Positions 20,757 to 31,258 of a stretch of 64,000 nt of DNA are shown in pieces (the first letter of the stretch is position 1; each line of letters begins with the position of its first letter). The stretch is from positions 496,001-560,000 of the forward strand of contig JAGKQI010000053.1 in the NCBI GenBank assembly GCA_018806915.1, written 5' to 3'. Source of the stretch: Phytophthora colocasiae (Eukaryota > Oomycota > Peronosporomycetes > Peronosporales > Peronosporaceae). The notes below the pieces were generated by a model. That model was not told where the DNA came from, searched no databases, and was given only the letters and a program-made list of their open reading frames with translations. The translations under genes were made by a program, and so were the position numbers.

Positions 20757-21034
20757 TAGTGGAGCTTTGGCGAGTCATGAACCCACCTCTGCTAGGGAAG
20801 CAGAAGCGCTAATGGCGCGAGCATCGAGCCGAGTCGGCAATGATAAGCTGAAGTCGGTGTGTCCGGAGTTAGTGGACAGCACCGAGTGCGAGGATCGCAG
20901 CCCCTGTTGAGCGCATAGCGCTGGTTGGCAGTGAGTCAACGTGTGGGCAAAGCTCACGTAACCTGAGTGACGCCGGTCATGGACCGTCACTGGATGCCGA
21001 TGGCATCAGCCTTACCAGGCCGTGAACTGTGGGG

Positions 21035-21235
21035 CGGCACGTACTCCGTCGAGTGATACTGGTCGTGACCAAGTCGATCGCTGAGTGTCTCTGACACTGG
21101 ACCTGTTACGGTCATTGATTGTGCAGCGGCACGTACTCCGCTGAGCGGCATCGGTCGTCGACCGAGTGGATCGCTGTGTGTCCCTGACACTGGGCCGAGA
21201 GAGGCCGAAACCCTGTGCGACGGCACGTACTCCGT
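21035..21235. repeat. Imperfect ~93-bp tandem repeat in element D
   Basis: The string CGGCACGTACTCCG recurs at 21035, 21127 and 21221 (spacing 92 and 94 bp), and CTGACACTGG occurs between the copies. The three units lie between protease and RT, where other gypsy elements have a linker. Confidence 0.65.
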
Positions 21236-21320
21236 CGAGTAGACGATCTTCGGCCAGGCGAAGACGTCGTAAGGCTCCTTCGGGCGAGACGCTCTGCGTC
21301 TGAGTCATCCGTGACGTCAA

Positions 21321-22210
21321 GTGCCCGACGCACCGGAGGGCTGTGGGCAGCTATACACTCTGGTTGATGGAGTGGGCGGTAGTGCCGAAGGCAGTGTCCT
21401 GCTGGACGACTTGCCAAGTGTTGACAAGCTCCTTGAGCTAGAAGAGATGTCCTTCGCCGACTTTGGCGATGCCTTGAAGGCTGGCGAATTCGCCGAGGTG
21501 GTCATCGTTCGACCTGAGGAGGAGTTAAACTCGTCGTCCCTCGTTGACGAGTCCGTCTTGGCCGAAGTCAAGAAGGCGTTGAACGCCAGGAGTGGATCGG
21601 AGATCCTCAAGAATCCCTCGGATCCCTTCCACTCCTTGCTGAAGGAATATGGAGACGTTGTCTCGAAGGAACCACCGAGTGGCCTGCCTCCCGACCGAGG
21701 CGTTCGTCATGAGATCGACTTAGTTCCCGGAACTAAGTACCGCGTGACCCGACAGTGGCCTCTTCCTAAAGAGCAATGCGACGTCATTGACGCCTTCTTC
21801 CGCGCGAAGCACGCGGCGGGTCTCGTGCGCGAGAGCAAGTCCTCCGCATTCCGCGCCAACGTTCTGTGTCAGAAAGCCGAATGGCAAGTGGCGTATCGTT
21901 CACGCTTTTAACAAGCTCAACACTGCCACGATTCCGGCGCAGACGCCGATTCCTAGGAAGGATGTTCTTCAGAACAACATGGTGGGTTGCACCATGTACA
22001 GTGCACTCGACTTAGTCGATGGGTACTATCAGCTGCTCATGCGAGCCAGTGATATTCCGCTTACAGCGGTGAGCACCCTGAGCGGTATGCTCTGGGAGTG
22101 GCTCGTCATGCGCCCAAGGGCTCTCGAACGCGCCTGCAACGTTCAATCGTCTAGTGACGCAGCTGTTCAGGCCCCTACGGGCATTCGCACAAACGTACTT
22201 TGACGACGTG
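21321..22210 (+). pseudogene. Element D reverse transcriptase (several frames)
   Basis: 21321-21911 encodes an acidic linker and the RT start (PFHSLLKEYGDVVSKEPP, HEIDLVPGTKYRVTRQWPLP). Frames then shift: HAFNKLNTATIPAQTPIPRK and MYSALDLVDGYYQLLM follow near 21.9-22.05 kb, and the active site YFDD is at 22196-22207. At least three indels separate these blocks, so no full-length RT can be made. Confidence 0.8.
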
Positions 22211-22463
22211 TTCGTCCACAGTCAGGCCGAACACGGCAAGACTGGACGTTGAGGTGCACGTGGAACACGTGAGAGCTGTGCTCGAGTGCATGCGCACGAA
22301 CAAGCTGTACGCCAACGCAGACAAGTGCGTCTTTGGCGCGGAAGAAATCCCTTCCTAGGGTGCTTCATTGGGAAGCATGGCCTTCGTGCTGATCCAGCAA
22401 AGGTCAAGGCGCATTGTGGATTGGCCGGTTCCTTGAACCAGAAGGACTTGCGTAAGGCTGGGT

Positions 22464-24369
22464 TTGGCCAACTACTTGCACAAGTACAGCGAGAACTACG
22501 CTGAGTTGGCTCGGCCACTGACGGATCTCCAAGAAGGATGCCGAGTGGGTATGGCGTGCCGAGCACGAGAATGCGTTCACTTGTATCAGGATAGCCTGCT
22601 TCAGACACCGATACTGGCGCTGCCAGACCCCGCTCGTCCGTTTATTGTCGTCTCAGACGCCTCTGACTTTGCCATCGGCAGTGCTTTGCTACAAGCGGAC
22701 GCCGAAGGCGCGAACGCGTCATTGCGTTTGAGTCGCGACAGCTCAAGGCCGCTGAGAAGAACTATCCAGTTCATGACAAAGGAGCTGCTTGCGATGAAGT
22801 ACGCTCTCGTCAAATTCAGGGTTCACCTGCTCGGCTCCAAGCCGTTTGTGATCTACACGGATCATGCGTCACTACGCACAGCGACGCAGTCGCCTCACCT
22901 CTCGCAGAGGATGGCCCGATGGCTCTCCTTCTTTGCGGAGTATAACTTCGAGGTGAAGTACAAGCCTGGCAGGCAGAACGTCCTCGCTGACGCGTTATCA
23001 CGTCGCCCGGACTATGAGTTATCTCATGTCACCTCGGTGACGTCGTCCGTGACGGACATGGTTCGAGCAGCGTACGCTCAGGACGACTCTTGTGTCGCGT
23101 TGCTCCAAGCTCTGGGGAGCGATGAGTTTAAAGACTCAAAGGTGACTCTGTCACGACGCCTAAAGGCGAGACTCCAACGCTACAGCCTGGAAGGCGGTCT
23201 GCTGTACTACAGCACGGGTCAGGATGACCCACCACGAGTGGTAGTTCCTCACGATGAGGATCTGAAGTACCGTATCCTCTATGAGGCTCACGACACACCC
23301 ACAGGCGGCCACCTCGGTCGCGAGAAGACGTACGGCTCGGTGAGCTCCATGTACTGGTGGCCGAAGATGTACAAGTGGGTCAGCACATATGTGCGCACGT
23401 GCGAGACGTGTCAGCGGGTTAAACCCTCGCCGCATGCGGCTGCGCCTTTGGCGAGCTTACCTGTACCCTCTGGGTGTTGGCAGTCCATAAGTATGGACTT
23501 GTGTTTGGCCTGCCGAAGGACTCGGCAGGCAACACGGGCGTGGTGGTCTTTGTTGACCGTCTGGAGCAAGATGGCTCATCTAGCGGCTGTGCCGGACACC
23601 GTCGATGGTGCTGGTACAGCGACGATCTTCATCGATCGGGTCTTCCGCCAGCATGGGCTGCCTGAGACCATTGTCTCGGATCGAGATCCCCGTTTCACGG
23701 GTCACTTCTGGACGTCCGTCTTCAAGGTGCTGGGCACTCGACTGGACATGTCCACGGCGGACCATCCGCAGACCGACGGTCAGACCGAACGCGTGAACCT
23801 CGTTCTGAGGACATCCTCCGCAGCGTATGCGCTGAAACGCCGAAGCGTTGGGCGCTATGCTCCCTCTCGTTGAGCTCTCCATGAACAATGCGGTGCATGC
23901 CTCGACAGGCTTCACCCCGTTCTACGTGAACGGCCTTGCGCACCGCGCGTTCCGCTCACTCCCGCCACGCGGTAGCCTTGGGCTTGGTGGGGGAGAGGCT
24001 GTGCCGTCGCTCGACTCCGAGCTTGCTGATATCAGCCCTTCTGCTGTGCGTAAACAAGTCGATGACTTCCTCTCGGTGAGATTGAGCGTATCACGCCGTG
24101 TACGTGACGCGATGGCTGAAAGCCAAGACGTTCAGAAGGAACAAGCGGATACAAAAGGTAGAAGCAATGTATGGGAATTTAAGGTCGGTGACCAGGTTTT
24201 ATTAAACGCTAAGAACCTGCCTACACATGCAGTGTCAAATGTCTTGAAGACGAAATTGCGTCCGCGTTTCATCGGACCATTTACGGTCGTAGCCAAGAAG
24301 GGCCTGGCATACACGCTTGACTTGCCGGCGGATGCGAACACACCCGGTGTTCTACGTCGGCTTGCTTAA
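22464..24369 (+). pseudogene. Element D RNase H and integrase
   Basis: 22464-23873 reads RNase H (FIVVSDASDFAIGSALLQ, FVIYTDHASLR), an integrase finger (H...H...CETCQRV) and most of the DDE core (ISMDLC, SDRDPRF, DGQTERVN). A frameshift near 23850 moves the rest to 23848-24369, which has a GPY/F-like module (KLRPRFIGPFTVV). The RNase H keeps its first Asp, unlike element C. The sense stop TAA at 24367-24369 overlaps the stop of the antisense ORF. Confidence 0.8.
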
Positions 24370-26114
24370 GCCATATCGGGACCCCGCGGGGGTGAGCGCG
24401 GAGGCGCTGGCACCGACGACACGTGCCCAGGCTGCGTCATCTGCAGCAGCAACGTCACCTGACCTCGCAACTCAGCGAGCTGAAGCTCCTGCTGGTGCAG
24501 GCGAGCAGTCAGGGACTGAGGACCTTCGAGCCAAGCCATCCGGCTTTCAATCTCCTCCATGTCATGAGCGAGACGGGCATGCGAATGCCAAACACTCTCG
24601 ACGTTCCTTGAAGGGACTGAGTCTGACTCGGAGAGTACCGATCGAGTGATCGAGTTGGTACCAGGCGCGATGCGACAAATAGCGCTCGTCACACTCATCG
24701 AGTACGGCGTTCCGCAGCGAATCGGCCTCCTCCGCCGTTGCTCGATGAGCAGGGGACTCCCCACTACCACGTGGAGCGCCTGATGGCGCGGCGTCGCCAC
24801 CGTAGTCAAAACCAGTATCTGGTGAAGTGGCGTGGATATCCTCATTCCCAAAACTCGTGAGAGTTTGAAGGGTCCCTGAGGCAGGACTGCCCTGACGTCG
24901 TGGACGCTTTTGATCGCGAAGATCGGGGGCGCCCGAAGGGCTCGAGGTCGACCACTCGGTCGACACCCGCTTCTCACCACTAGTGTGAGAAGCTGACGGA
25001 CTAGCAGCCGAGCTCAGGCTCTGGTCCGTGGCTGGCACAGCCAGCGAGTCTCCCTCGGAGACTGAAGGAGCATCCTGCGAAGCAGGGATAGTGGCCTGAG
25101 AGGCGGGAGCCACTGCCGTCGTGTGACGAGGAAAGCGGCCGGGCCGCACGCGTATCTTCGCGTACTGGAAGAGTAGACCTCAAGGCGAGGCGGACGTCCA
25201 CCTCGGCGCAGCTCTCCATGAGCCGGTCAAACGACGCGAGCTTCCGTGAAGCCTCGGCCCAGGTGGCCACATGGACCATGTAGTCCCGGGTGGTCTCTCC
25301 GGTTTGGAGCAGGAGTGGATAAGTCCTCATCTGAGGCACAGACTCCCGTCGCCTTTTATTATCTAAGCGTTGCCGATACTCGGCGAGTGTGCACACCTGC
25401 GGGGTCAGGAAACGCTCATGGAGCCCCTGTCGCTGCTGAGTCTCAGCCACCGTACGTGGAGGATTGCCTATGGCGTAACCATGCAGGTTTGGCTGCGCCA
25501 TCAACTGCTTCACCTGCTCGGCAGGGTCGCGAGGCTCGAAGCCGTAGTCGCGCCGCGACGAAGTCCCCACGATGTCCCGTTGGACCGGTCGACGTGACTC
25601 TGAGCACCCGCTCAGGGAAGCCTCCTGTGCCTCATCCAGAGGGTTGGTGATCGCGTCTTCGACTCCAGTGACTCTGGCTCATCGCGAGCAGGAAGCGGTG
25701 GTGCGTTGCGCAACGCGTTGAGCACGAGGCTCGAAGGTCCCTCCGGGAACGGATTGGCTGCCGCAGCTGCCGAGGAATTGAGTACCGACGCGGATCGCGT
25801 GGAGAGCGCAGCTCAGATCGGGTCGTCCGAGGGCTCGCAGGAGCAGGAGACGCATGGGCATCGCCCTGCTCGGACTCCGTAGTCCACTTCGACCTCGCCT
25901 TCCTCTGCAGGAGAGCGACGTGGGTCGCGCGTCGGCGACGCTGTCGTGTACTCGAAGGGTGAGCCACCGCTACCACTTGACGTCGGCTGGCCTTGAACAT
26001 CGCTCCGTAGCGAAGGCGAGACGCCGCGAAATACTCCGAATCGGAGAGCGTGAGAGGAGCCGAGGGCTCAGGACCGGAAAGCGCTGAGGCGCTGGGGCGT
26101 AGACGCCTGGTCAC
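24366..26114 (-). pseudogene. Antisense ORF of element D (frameshifted)
   Basis: On the minus strand an ORF runs from ATG 26114, 182 bp before the 3' LTR, to TAA 24366-24368. Pieces in different frames read, in order: a Ser/Pro start, an acidic segment, TNPLDEAQE, a helical block (AEQVKQLMAQPNLHGYAIG, then AEYRQRLDNKRRRESV and MVHVATWAEASRKLASFDR), a Ser-rich region, and a C-terminal coiled coil (HDMEEIESRMAWLEG, LHQQELQLAELRGQVTLLL). At least four indels break it. Parts resemble the antisense ORF of element A. No known domain is recognised. Confidence 0.55.
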
Positions 26115-26283
26115 TGGACACCTCAGGAGCGGTTGGCTCGCTGGGGAGAATTGAAGAATGTGCTAGTTGAGCCAGCGCACACGCGCACTCTCGTTGAGAG
26201 ATTTCTTTTATAGGAAAGTTGCCGGTGACAGGCCTTGACAAGGCAGTTATGTCTACAGTTGTAGATACTCCGAATCCACGGTT

Positions 26284-26295
26284 TGGTGAGGGAGG
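26284..26295 (+). promoter_or_regulatory. Polypurine tract of element D
   Basis: GGTGAGGGAGG directly precedes TGTAACGGGG of the 3' LTR, like the tract of element A. Confidence 0.7.
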
Positions 26296-26705
26296 TGTAA
26301 CGGGGACACGGCGCTGCGCGCCTTGGCTACAATAGGTGTGGTATACACCATCCAGGTCACAAGTCACAGATCCGTGTACAACACATAGTGTTTCTCACAC
26401 GTCACACATGTAGCCAGTTGCTGGCTGTTAGCTCAGAGCCACACATTACATTTGATTAGGATTTAGTATGTTAGATACTAAATCCGTTACATTCAGGATT
26501 AGGGCAATAAAATAAATAAAAATCAGTTTGCATTTTACATAATTAGTGTTAGTTCCTTTATTATAGGGACACTGATTGTGAGAGTCCCGTATTTAGTGGA
26601 CTACTTGGTTCTTGTATAGAACCGAAGGCTAGTGCCTTGCAAGCAGGACTCTACGAGTCAACCCAACTTCCTCTGTGCCGTGCACACCTACGCAGCCCCG
26701 CTGCA
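26296..26705 (+). repeat. 3' LTR of element D
   Basis: 410 bp, matching 18855-19265 except for two small indels. Followed by the TTCTG duplication and the antisense ORF of element C. Confidence 0.93.
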
Positions 26706-27717
26706 TTCTGCCTGATCGTAGTTCTCCTGCAATGCTTGAAGTCTCGCTTCTAACTCCTGCACTTCGGCATGTGTACCGATCAGATCATCCTCTACGACAA
26801 ACAGAATATGAGTGATCGTGGTCAGGTGGAGAGGGATCTAGACTACCTGCGTACCTAGACGAGTGGATCGGTGCCGAGATCCGTCTGTGCTCTGTCGCGA
26901 TCTGCGAGCGCTTGGTCTCGTTCCACGAGTAGGCGATCCTGCTCCGAGGTGACTCGGTTCAGTTCGGAGTTAGCGTGGACGGGTTGATCGATGGTCCGGT
27001 CGCGTTCGGCAACAATGTTGGTCAGGGAAGAGGTTGCTCGGGCGAAGTCCGCCAAGGCTCGATCTCGCTCAGCCAGGGCCAATCGGGTGGGAGCCCCGGT
27101 CGAAGGCGTGGGGCTGGAATCCAGTTGGAGATGCGCGAGATCAACCGAGATCCGGTTGTAGCTGGCCTTGGCGGTGACGGAGTCTTGCTTCGCCTCAGCC
27201 AGATCTCAAGCATGGATCCGGGCTTCCGCCTAGAGATCTTGGATCTCGTTAGTAGCTTGTTCCATCTCGTCAGTCAAACGATCCCGGTCCTCTGTGGCTC
27301 GATCTAGGTCCGCCTGGGCAGAGTTGAGACGCCGCGCGAACTTGTCGCGTTCCGATCGGAGCTGGTGAATCTGCACGCGCAATCCGTCGAGATCAGAGGC
27401 TTCCTCCGCGAGGGCGATCTCGTGCTCCAGGCGTGCGATCTCGTCCTGTTGATCCGCCCGGAACCGCTCCATGGCGTCAACATGAGCCCGAAGCTCCATG
27501 ACGTCACGACTCAACTGATCACGTTCGTGCACCAGGCGATCCCGCCCTGGGTCGCCCGGCAAGGGCCCGGTCTCGTCGGGCGCGCTGGGTCTGGAGCCGG
27601 ACCCGACGAACGTCGCGAGATGTCGGAGTGGGGAGATGGCGGACCGTCAGGAGATCTTGGGGAGTCGGGAGGTGTGGGCAGATAATCGCTCCCGGGATCA
27701 CTTCCTTGTTGACTCAT
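26706..27717 (-). pseudogene. Antisense ORF of element C, N-terminal coiled-coil part
   Basis: Starts at ATG 27717, 129 bp before the 3' LTR, on the strand opposite to the element. A Ser/Pro-rich N-terminus (PTPPDSPRSPDGPPSP) leads into long heptad-rich helices (VHERDQLSRDVMELRAHVD, then SERDKFARRLNSAQADLDR and AERDRTIDQ), so a coiled coil is likely. A frameshift near 27560 and stops near 27230, 27190 and 26855 break it before the junction with element D. Rejoined across D it would be about 845 codons. Whether it was ever expressed cannot be told from sequence. Confidence 0.55.
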
Positions 27718-27832
27718 GGAGGCCGGAGAAAGTCGGGTGATGGTGGTCGAGGTGCTGTTGGGGTAACTTGTGCCTTGGACAGAAGATTGGAGAGAATGAG
27801 ACCTGAAGTGGACCGAGACGGACCAACTTGCA

Positions 27833-27845
27833 GGCTGGGGGCGGA
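27833..27845 (+). promoter_or_regulatory. Polypurine tract of element C
   Basis: GGCTGGGGGCGGA directly precedes the TGTGGT start of the 3' LTR. It is the expected plus-strand primer and confirms the plus orientation. Confidence 0.75.
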
Positions 27846-29501
27846 TGTGGTGAAGCGCGAATAAGAAATCCGAGAAAAGGCAACGTTAGGCCCAGAGAGA
27901 GTCGGATCAAGCGACAGGGGCCTCTGGCGAAGCAAGATACCGGCTGATGGCCCCAGATTGCGCGAACGACGGCTGACGAATGGACCCGGGTCAATAATCG
28001 TCTTTATCTCTCCGCAAGTGGATGATGGATGACATCTTTATCGAGTGAGACTAAGCGATCAGAGAGCCCCGCTGTAAGGTCTCACGTAGTGGCACAGCCC
28101 CAGGGAGGCGGAGACCAAAGCAGCGGCAGATCGGGACAGGCACGACCTACTGTGGACCGACGACGACCTGATCGTGAGACGCCGCCGAAGGGGGGCCGAT
28201 ATCTAACGATCAGTGTGAATTGCACAAGATCAGTGACGTTACACACTGTGTTAAGCTGAAGGAGATTGAAGGAGTGCCCGAGGAGACGGCCATGCAGGGA
28301 TCATCCCGAGAGGAGATTTCCAGTCCGAATAATGGCAGCGGCATCGGTCGCACGGGAAGCGACGTTCGAGTTCAAGGAGATCACGATCTAGGATATCGAC
28401 AACGCGGGGATACGAGATCAAGTAAGAAGGTTGCCGATCAAGACCATCGTTCCAGATTGCCGATCAAGATCATTGTTCAAGACTACTGTTCAAGATGGCT
28501 GACCGCGGATCGACAGATCGACAGATCGACAGATCGGTAGATCGACAGATCGGTAGATCAGATCGCGATCAAGGGTTAGGTGAGATCGAGATCGAAGATC
28601 AGAAGAGCAGCTGTATGGCCGGATGTCAGGTGATCGTAGGATAGCAGATGAGGATGGGACTAGTAGACATAGGAATAACCGTAAACAGAATCGAATTTGC
28701 TCTCTAGTGCGCAAGTGGACTACTTCAGGGACCAAGACAAGGGAAGAGGATAGCATATTGGCCTCCCCTTAGTGTTCCTACACTTCGCGCACCTAGCTAC
28801 AGCTAAGACCGGATCCCCGATTTGGCCGGCTTACCTTACGCTAGTGTGAGGATCTCTCGGTATCTCAACAACCCCCAAGAATCGAATTTGCTCTGGACCT
28901 CACAAGTGCCTTCGTCCAAGACTGGAACCGGGAATCACATTGGCCCACCAGCATCAAGAAGGGAAGGAGACGAGATCTAGTATAGAGGTTATAACTGGAT
29001 AATATATTGGCCAGTTTTACCCTATCTAGTGATCTATCCTTTAAGTGCTCATTACGGATCGGAAGGAATTGGCTGCTTGGCTGGACGATCCCGTCGACTC
29101 TCAACCCATCAAGACCCCCGCTATAGGAAGCGGCAAGCATCGTAAAGGAAGGGATCAGATCCCTAACATTGGACCTTTGGAAGACCTGGATCGAAGACCA
29201 GGCGACCGGATCAAGGCTCGAGAACTCGCCTACGACCCGGATCAACCCCTCCGAGGTAGAGTGAAGTATTCCCACGCTATCTCATCACCCCTGCGTCACC
29301 CAAGACATTCTTCTCGTCCCAAGACATCTTCAGAAGTCGCCTGGAAGAGCGTAACCCGCCTACCGACGGGTACACAAGGTGAACACTACACGCAGCAAGA
29401 TCACGGATCATCGGGGGACCCCCTCCGTTAGTCGGTGTCTGGGCGCAAGTGGCGATCGCGATCGGCCTCAACCAGATTTTGGCCAGATCCGCTCCACCAC
29501 A
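27846..29501 (+). repeat. 3' LTR of element C
   Basis: 1656 bp, nearly identical to 7428-9134 apart from a shorter minisatellite, a few short indels and scattered substitutions that cluster near the right end. It ends ACCACA and is followed by AACG and the rest of the copia gag. Confidence 0.9.
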
Positions 29502-30150
29502 AACGTATAAGGGTTTCATCAGAGATGGCCGAGACAAGAAGGCCATTTGCTTTGCGATATCTGCTATTCCAACAGTCCTTCAAGTTAGAAGACCAGTTGT
29601 CGTTGAAGAGTTCCTTGCCCAGGACAAGCTGGGCCATGTTTGAGACGTTTAGACCTGTAAGCACTCGCAGGAGCCAAGCAGGGTAATCCTCCGGCTTGGA
29701 CAGCTTTTTGTCCACCTGCAGGGTCACTACGGCTGCTACTCGATTCATTTTGTCCTCAGGTTCAGTGTCAGCTTTTCTGCGGCTCGCGGAGCTACTTCCA
29801 AAGGTGTCTTATCGGCGAACTGGGGGAGAAGGCGACCGTTCTTTCAATGAGCGAACGGTCAGTTGCCAGTTTGCTGTCTCCTTCTCTTCTACAGGTTTGG
29901 CCAATGAGCGTTGCCCATCTTTTGATTCCGCCAATGAAAATACAGAATCTTTCACTGTCACAGGTACCCGAGAGTGATGGTCACCAATCGTCGGATTGGA
30001 ACTTTCAGTCAAATCTCCTTTCTCATCAGAGTCGGCGCAATTTGATCCCGAGGGCACCGCTCCTGTTGCAGTCTGGTTGTCTCCTTTGCATCGCTGCTCC
30101 GCACCACTGGAACGTTTGTTGTCTTGGCTTGCTTCTGTTGTTGGGCTCAT
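29502..30150 (-). pseudogene. Copia element B gag, N-terminal part
   Basis: Minus-strand frame from ATG 30150 (MSPTTEASQDNKRSS). It begins with an acidic/Ser-rich leader, has one in-frame TAA at 29809-29811, then continues in the same frame into a copia gag core (VDKKLSKPEDYPAWLLRVL, NWSSNLKDCWNSRYRKAN) up to the insertion of element C. The frame continues at 7427. Sequence up to about 30400 may be leader, but I could not place an LTR or primer site for B. Confidence 0.75.
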
Positions 30151-31258
30151 AACCTGAGACGTGCTGTGTGCCTTGTAGTTATCGTCAGCGTGACGTAGGC
30201 TTCAGCAGCACGTATACTTTAAGGAAGAGCAAGATAGACGAGGTGGAAGGCAGGGAGTTGCCTGGCAGAATGCCGCAGCAGGAACAACCAAGGTGAGGAG
30301 CTTGAGTACTCGCTGGTACGATTGGAAGTGAGAGCAGAGCTGCGCCGCAGCCCGCTCCTCAACCTTGGGACCCATGATGTATTTAATTAGCAGTTGCTAA
30401 CCACTCTCGTTGTTCTATCTAGCTGCAGGTGCTGGTGCTGAGGATTTGGGCGGTTGCAACCGACATGAGAGGCTGCGCCACTCATCATCGCAGGAGGAAT
30501 GTGGAGTACAATCGCGTACGCGATGTTGTGGCCGCTGTTACACGTCGGTGCCAGCACTGCTCGCTCACTGGTACACTCTGGTACCTCACACACTGGTGTA
30601 CGCACCACAAAGCTACGCACTTGGCAGGCGTTCGAGTCCCTCCGGGGACTTACTATCCAGATGATAAGAAATGATTAGCATTCGAAAATTCAATATCCCA
30701 TTCAAACAATTCACAATCACAATCAAAAGCTTCAGAAGTCAATAGCCAAGCCAAGTACATTTCAATTTCCTTTCCTGTTTCTTCTCGTGCCCAGGATTAC
30801 AAGAAATGTGGCAGTCACTATGGGTGCCATGGAGCAAAATTTTCACAGTTGGAGATTGCTACTATTCCCGCAGTCACGAGATGTTAATGCGGACTGGAAA
30901 CAACACCACAAACTACTGTTGCTGTTGTGGAGAGTCCACACAGCAATTGCTTTCCATGCTACTTGGCAGCTACGCAACAAGATTCACTTGGAAAATTGAG
31001 CACTCTAAAGTGTGATAAATTCGTTTCATCGACATTACTAACATATCTATCTGCACTGTGAGGAACTGGAGCTGAATGGCGAAGCAGTGGCTTCAGTTCT
31101 TCAGGGAATGGGTTTCGATCCTCCCAAACCAAGACACTCACCCGAATCCAGTGACCGAATATGGACTCCCCGGATGTAAACTAAGCTGTCGTAAGTAGAT
31201 ATTACATCGCTAGCGAAACGATAGGTCCACTAAGCAGTTAATCAACTTCTTCTGCCTT
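30151..31258. other. Stretch with no clear gene
   Basis: Presumed copia B leader at the left. A plus-strand frame at 30429-30674 contains a Cys/His-rich segment (RRCQHCSLTGTLWYL, THWCTHHKATHLAG) that could be a decayed zinc finger, but no family is clear. The rest has only short frames. No LTR, inverted repeat or RNA gene was recognised. Confidence 0.35.

Larger units (their letters stand above)
18855..26705 (+). mobile_element. Ty3/gypsy element D, nested inside C
   Basis: A 7851-bp plus-strand gypsy element with LTRs at 18855-19265 and 26296-26705 and a 5-bp target duplication TTCTG (18850-18854 and 26706-26710). It sits in the antisense ORF of element C. Order: PBS, gag, protease (DSGAS), RT (YFDD), RNase H (DASD), integrase, then a minus-strand ORF, purine tract and LTR. 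The two LTRs differ only by two small indels, so the insertion is recent. Even so, the coding regions carry many single-base frameshifts. Confidence 0.92.
7428..29501 (+). mobile_element. Ty3/gypsy chromodomain element C (hosts element D)
   Basis: A complete plus-strand gypsy element about 22.1 kb long, of which 7851 bp plus one TSD copy are the nested element D. LTRs are at 7428-9134 and 27846-29501, with ends TGTGGT...ACCACA. The flanking target duplication is 4 bp, AACG (7424-7427 and 29502-29505). Internal order: PBS, gag, protease, RT, degenerate RNase H, second RNase H, integrase with chromodomain, then a long minus-strand ORF, purine tract and 3' LTR. One in-frame TAG in gag and frame breaks around the first RNase H show the copy is defective. 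The two LTRs differ by roughly a dozen substitutions and by repeat number, so the insertion is older than that of D. Confidence 0.9.

Noticed and set aside
17324..27717. An envelope-like reading of the antisense ORF of element C because of its hydrophobic run
   Set aside because: There is one hydrophobic segment only, no signal peptide, no cysteine pattern, and the ORF is antisense. The evidence is too thin for any such label.
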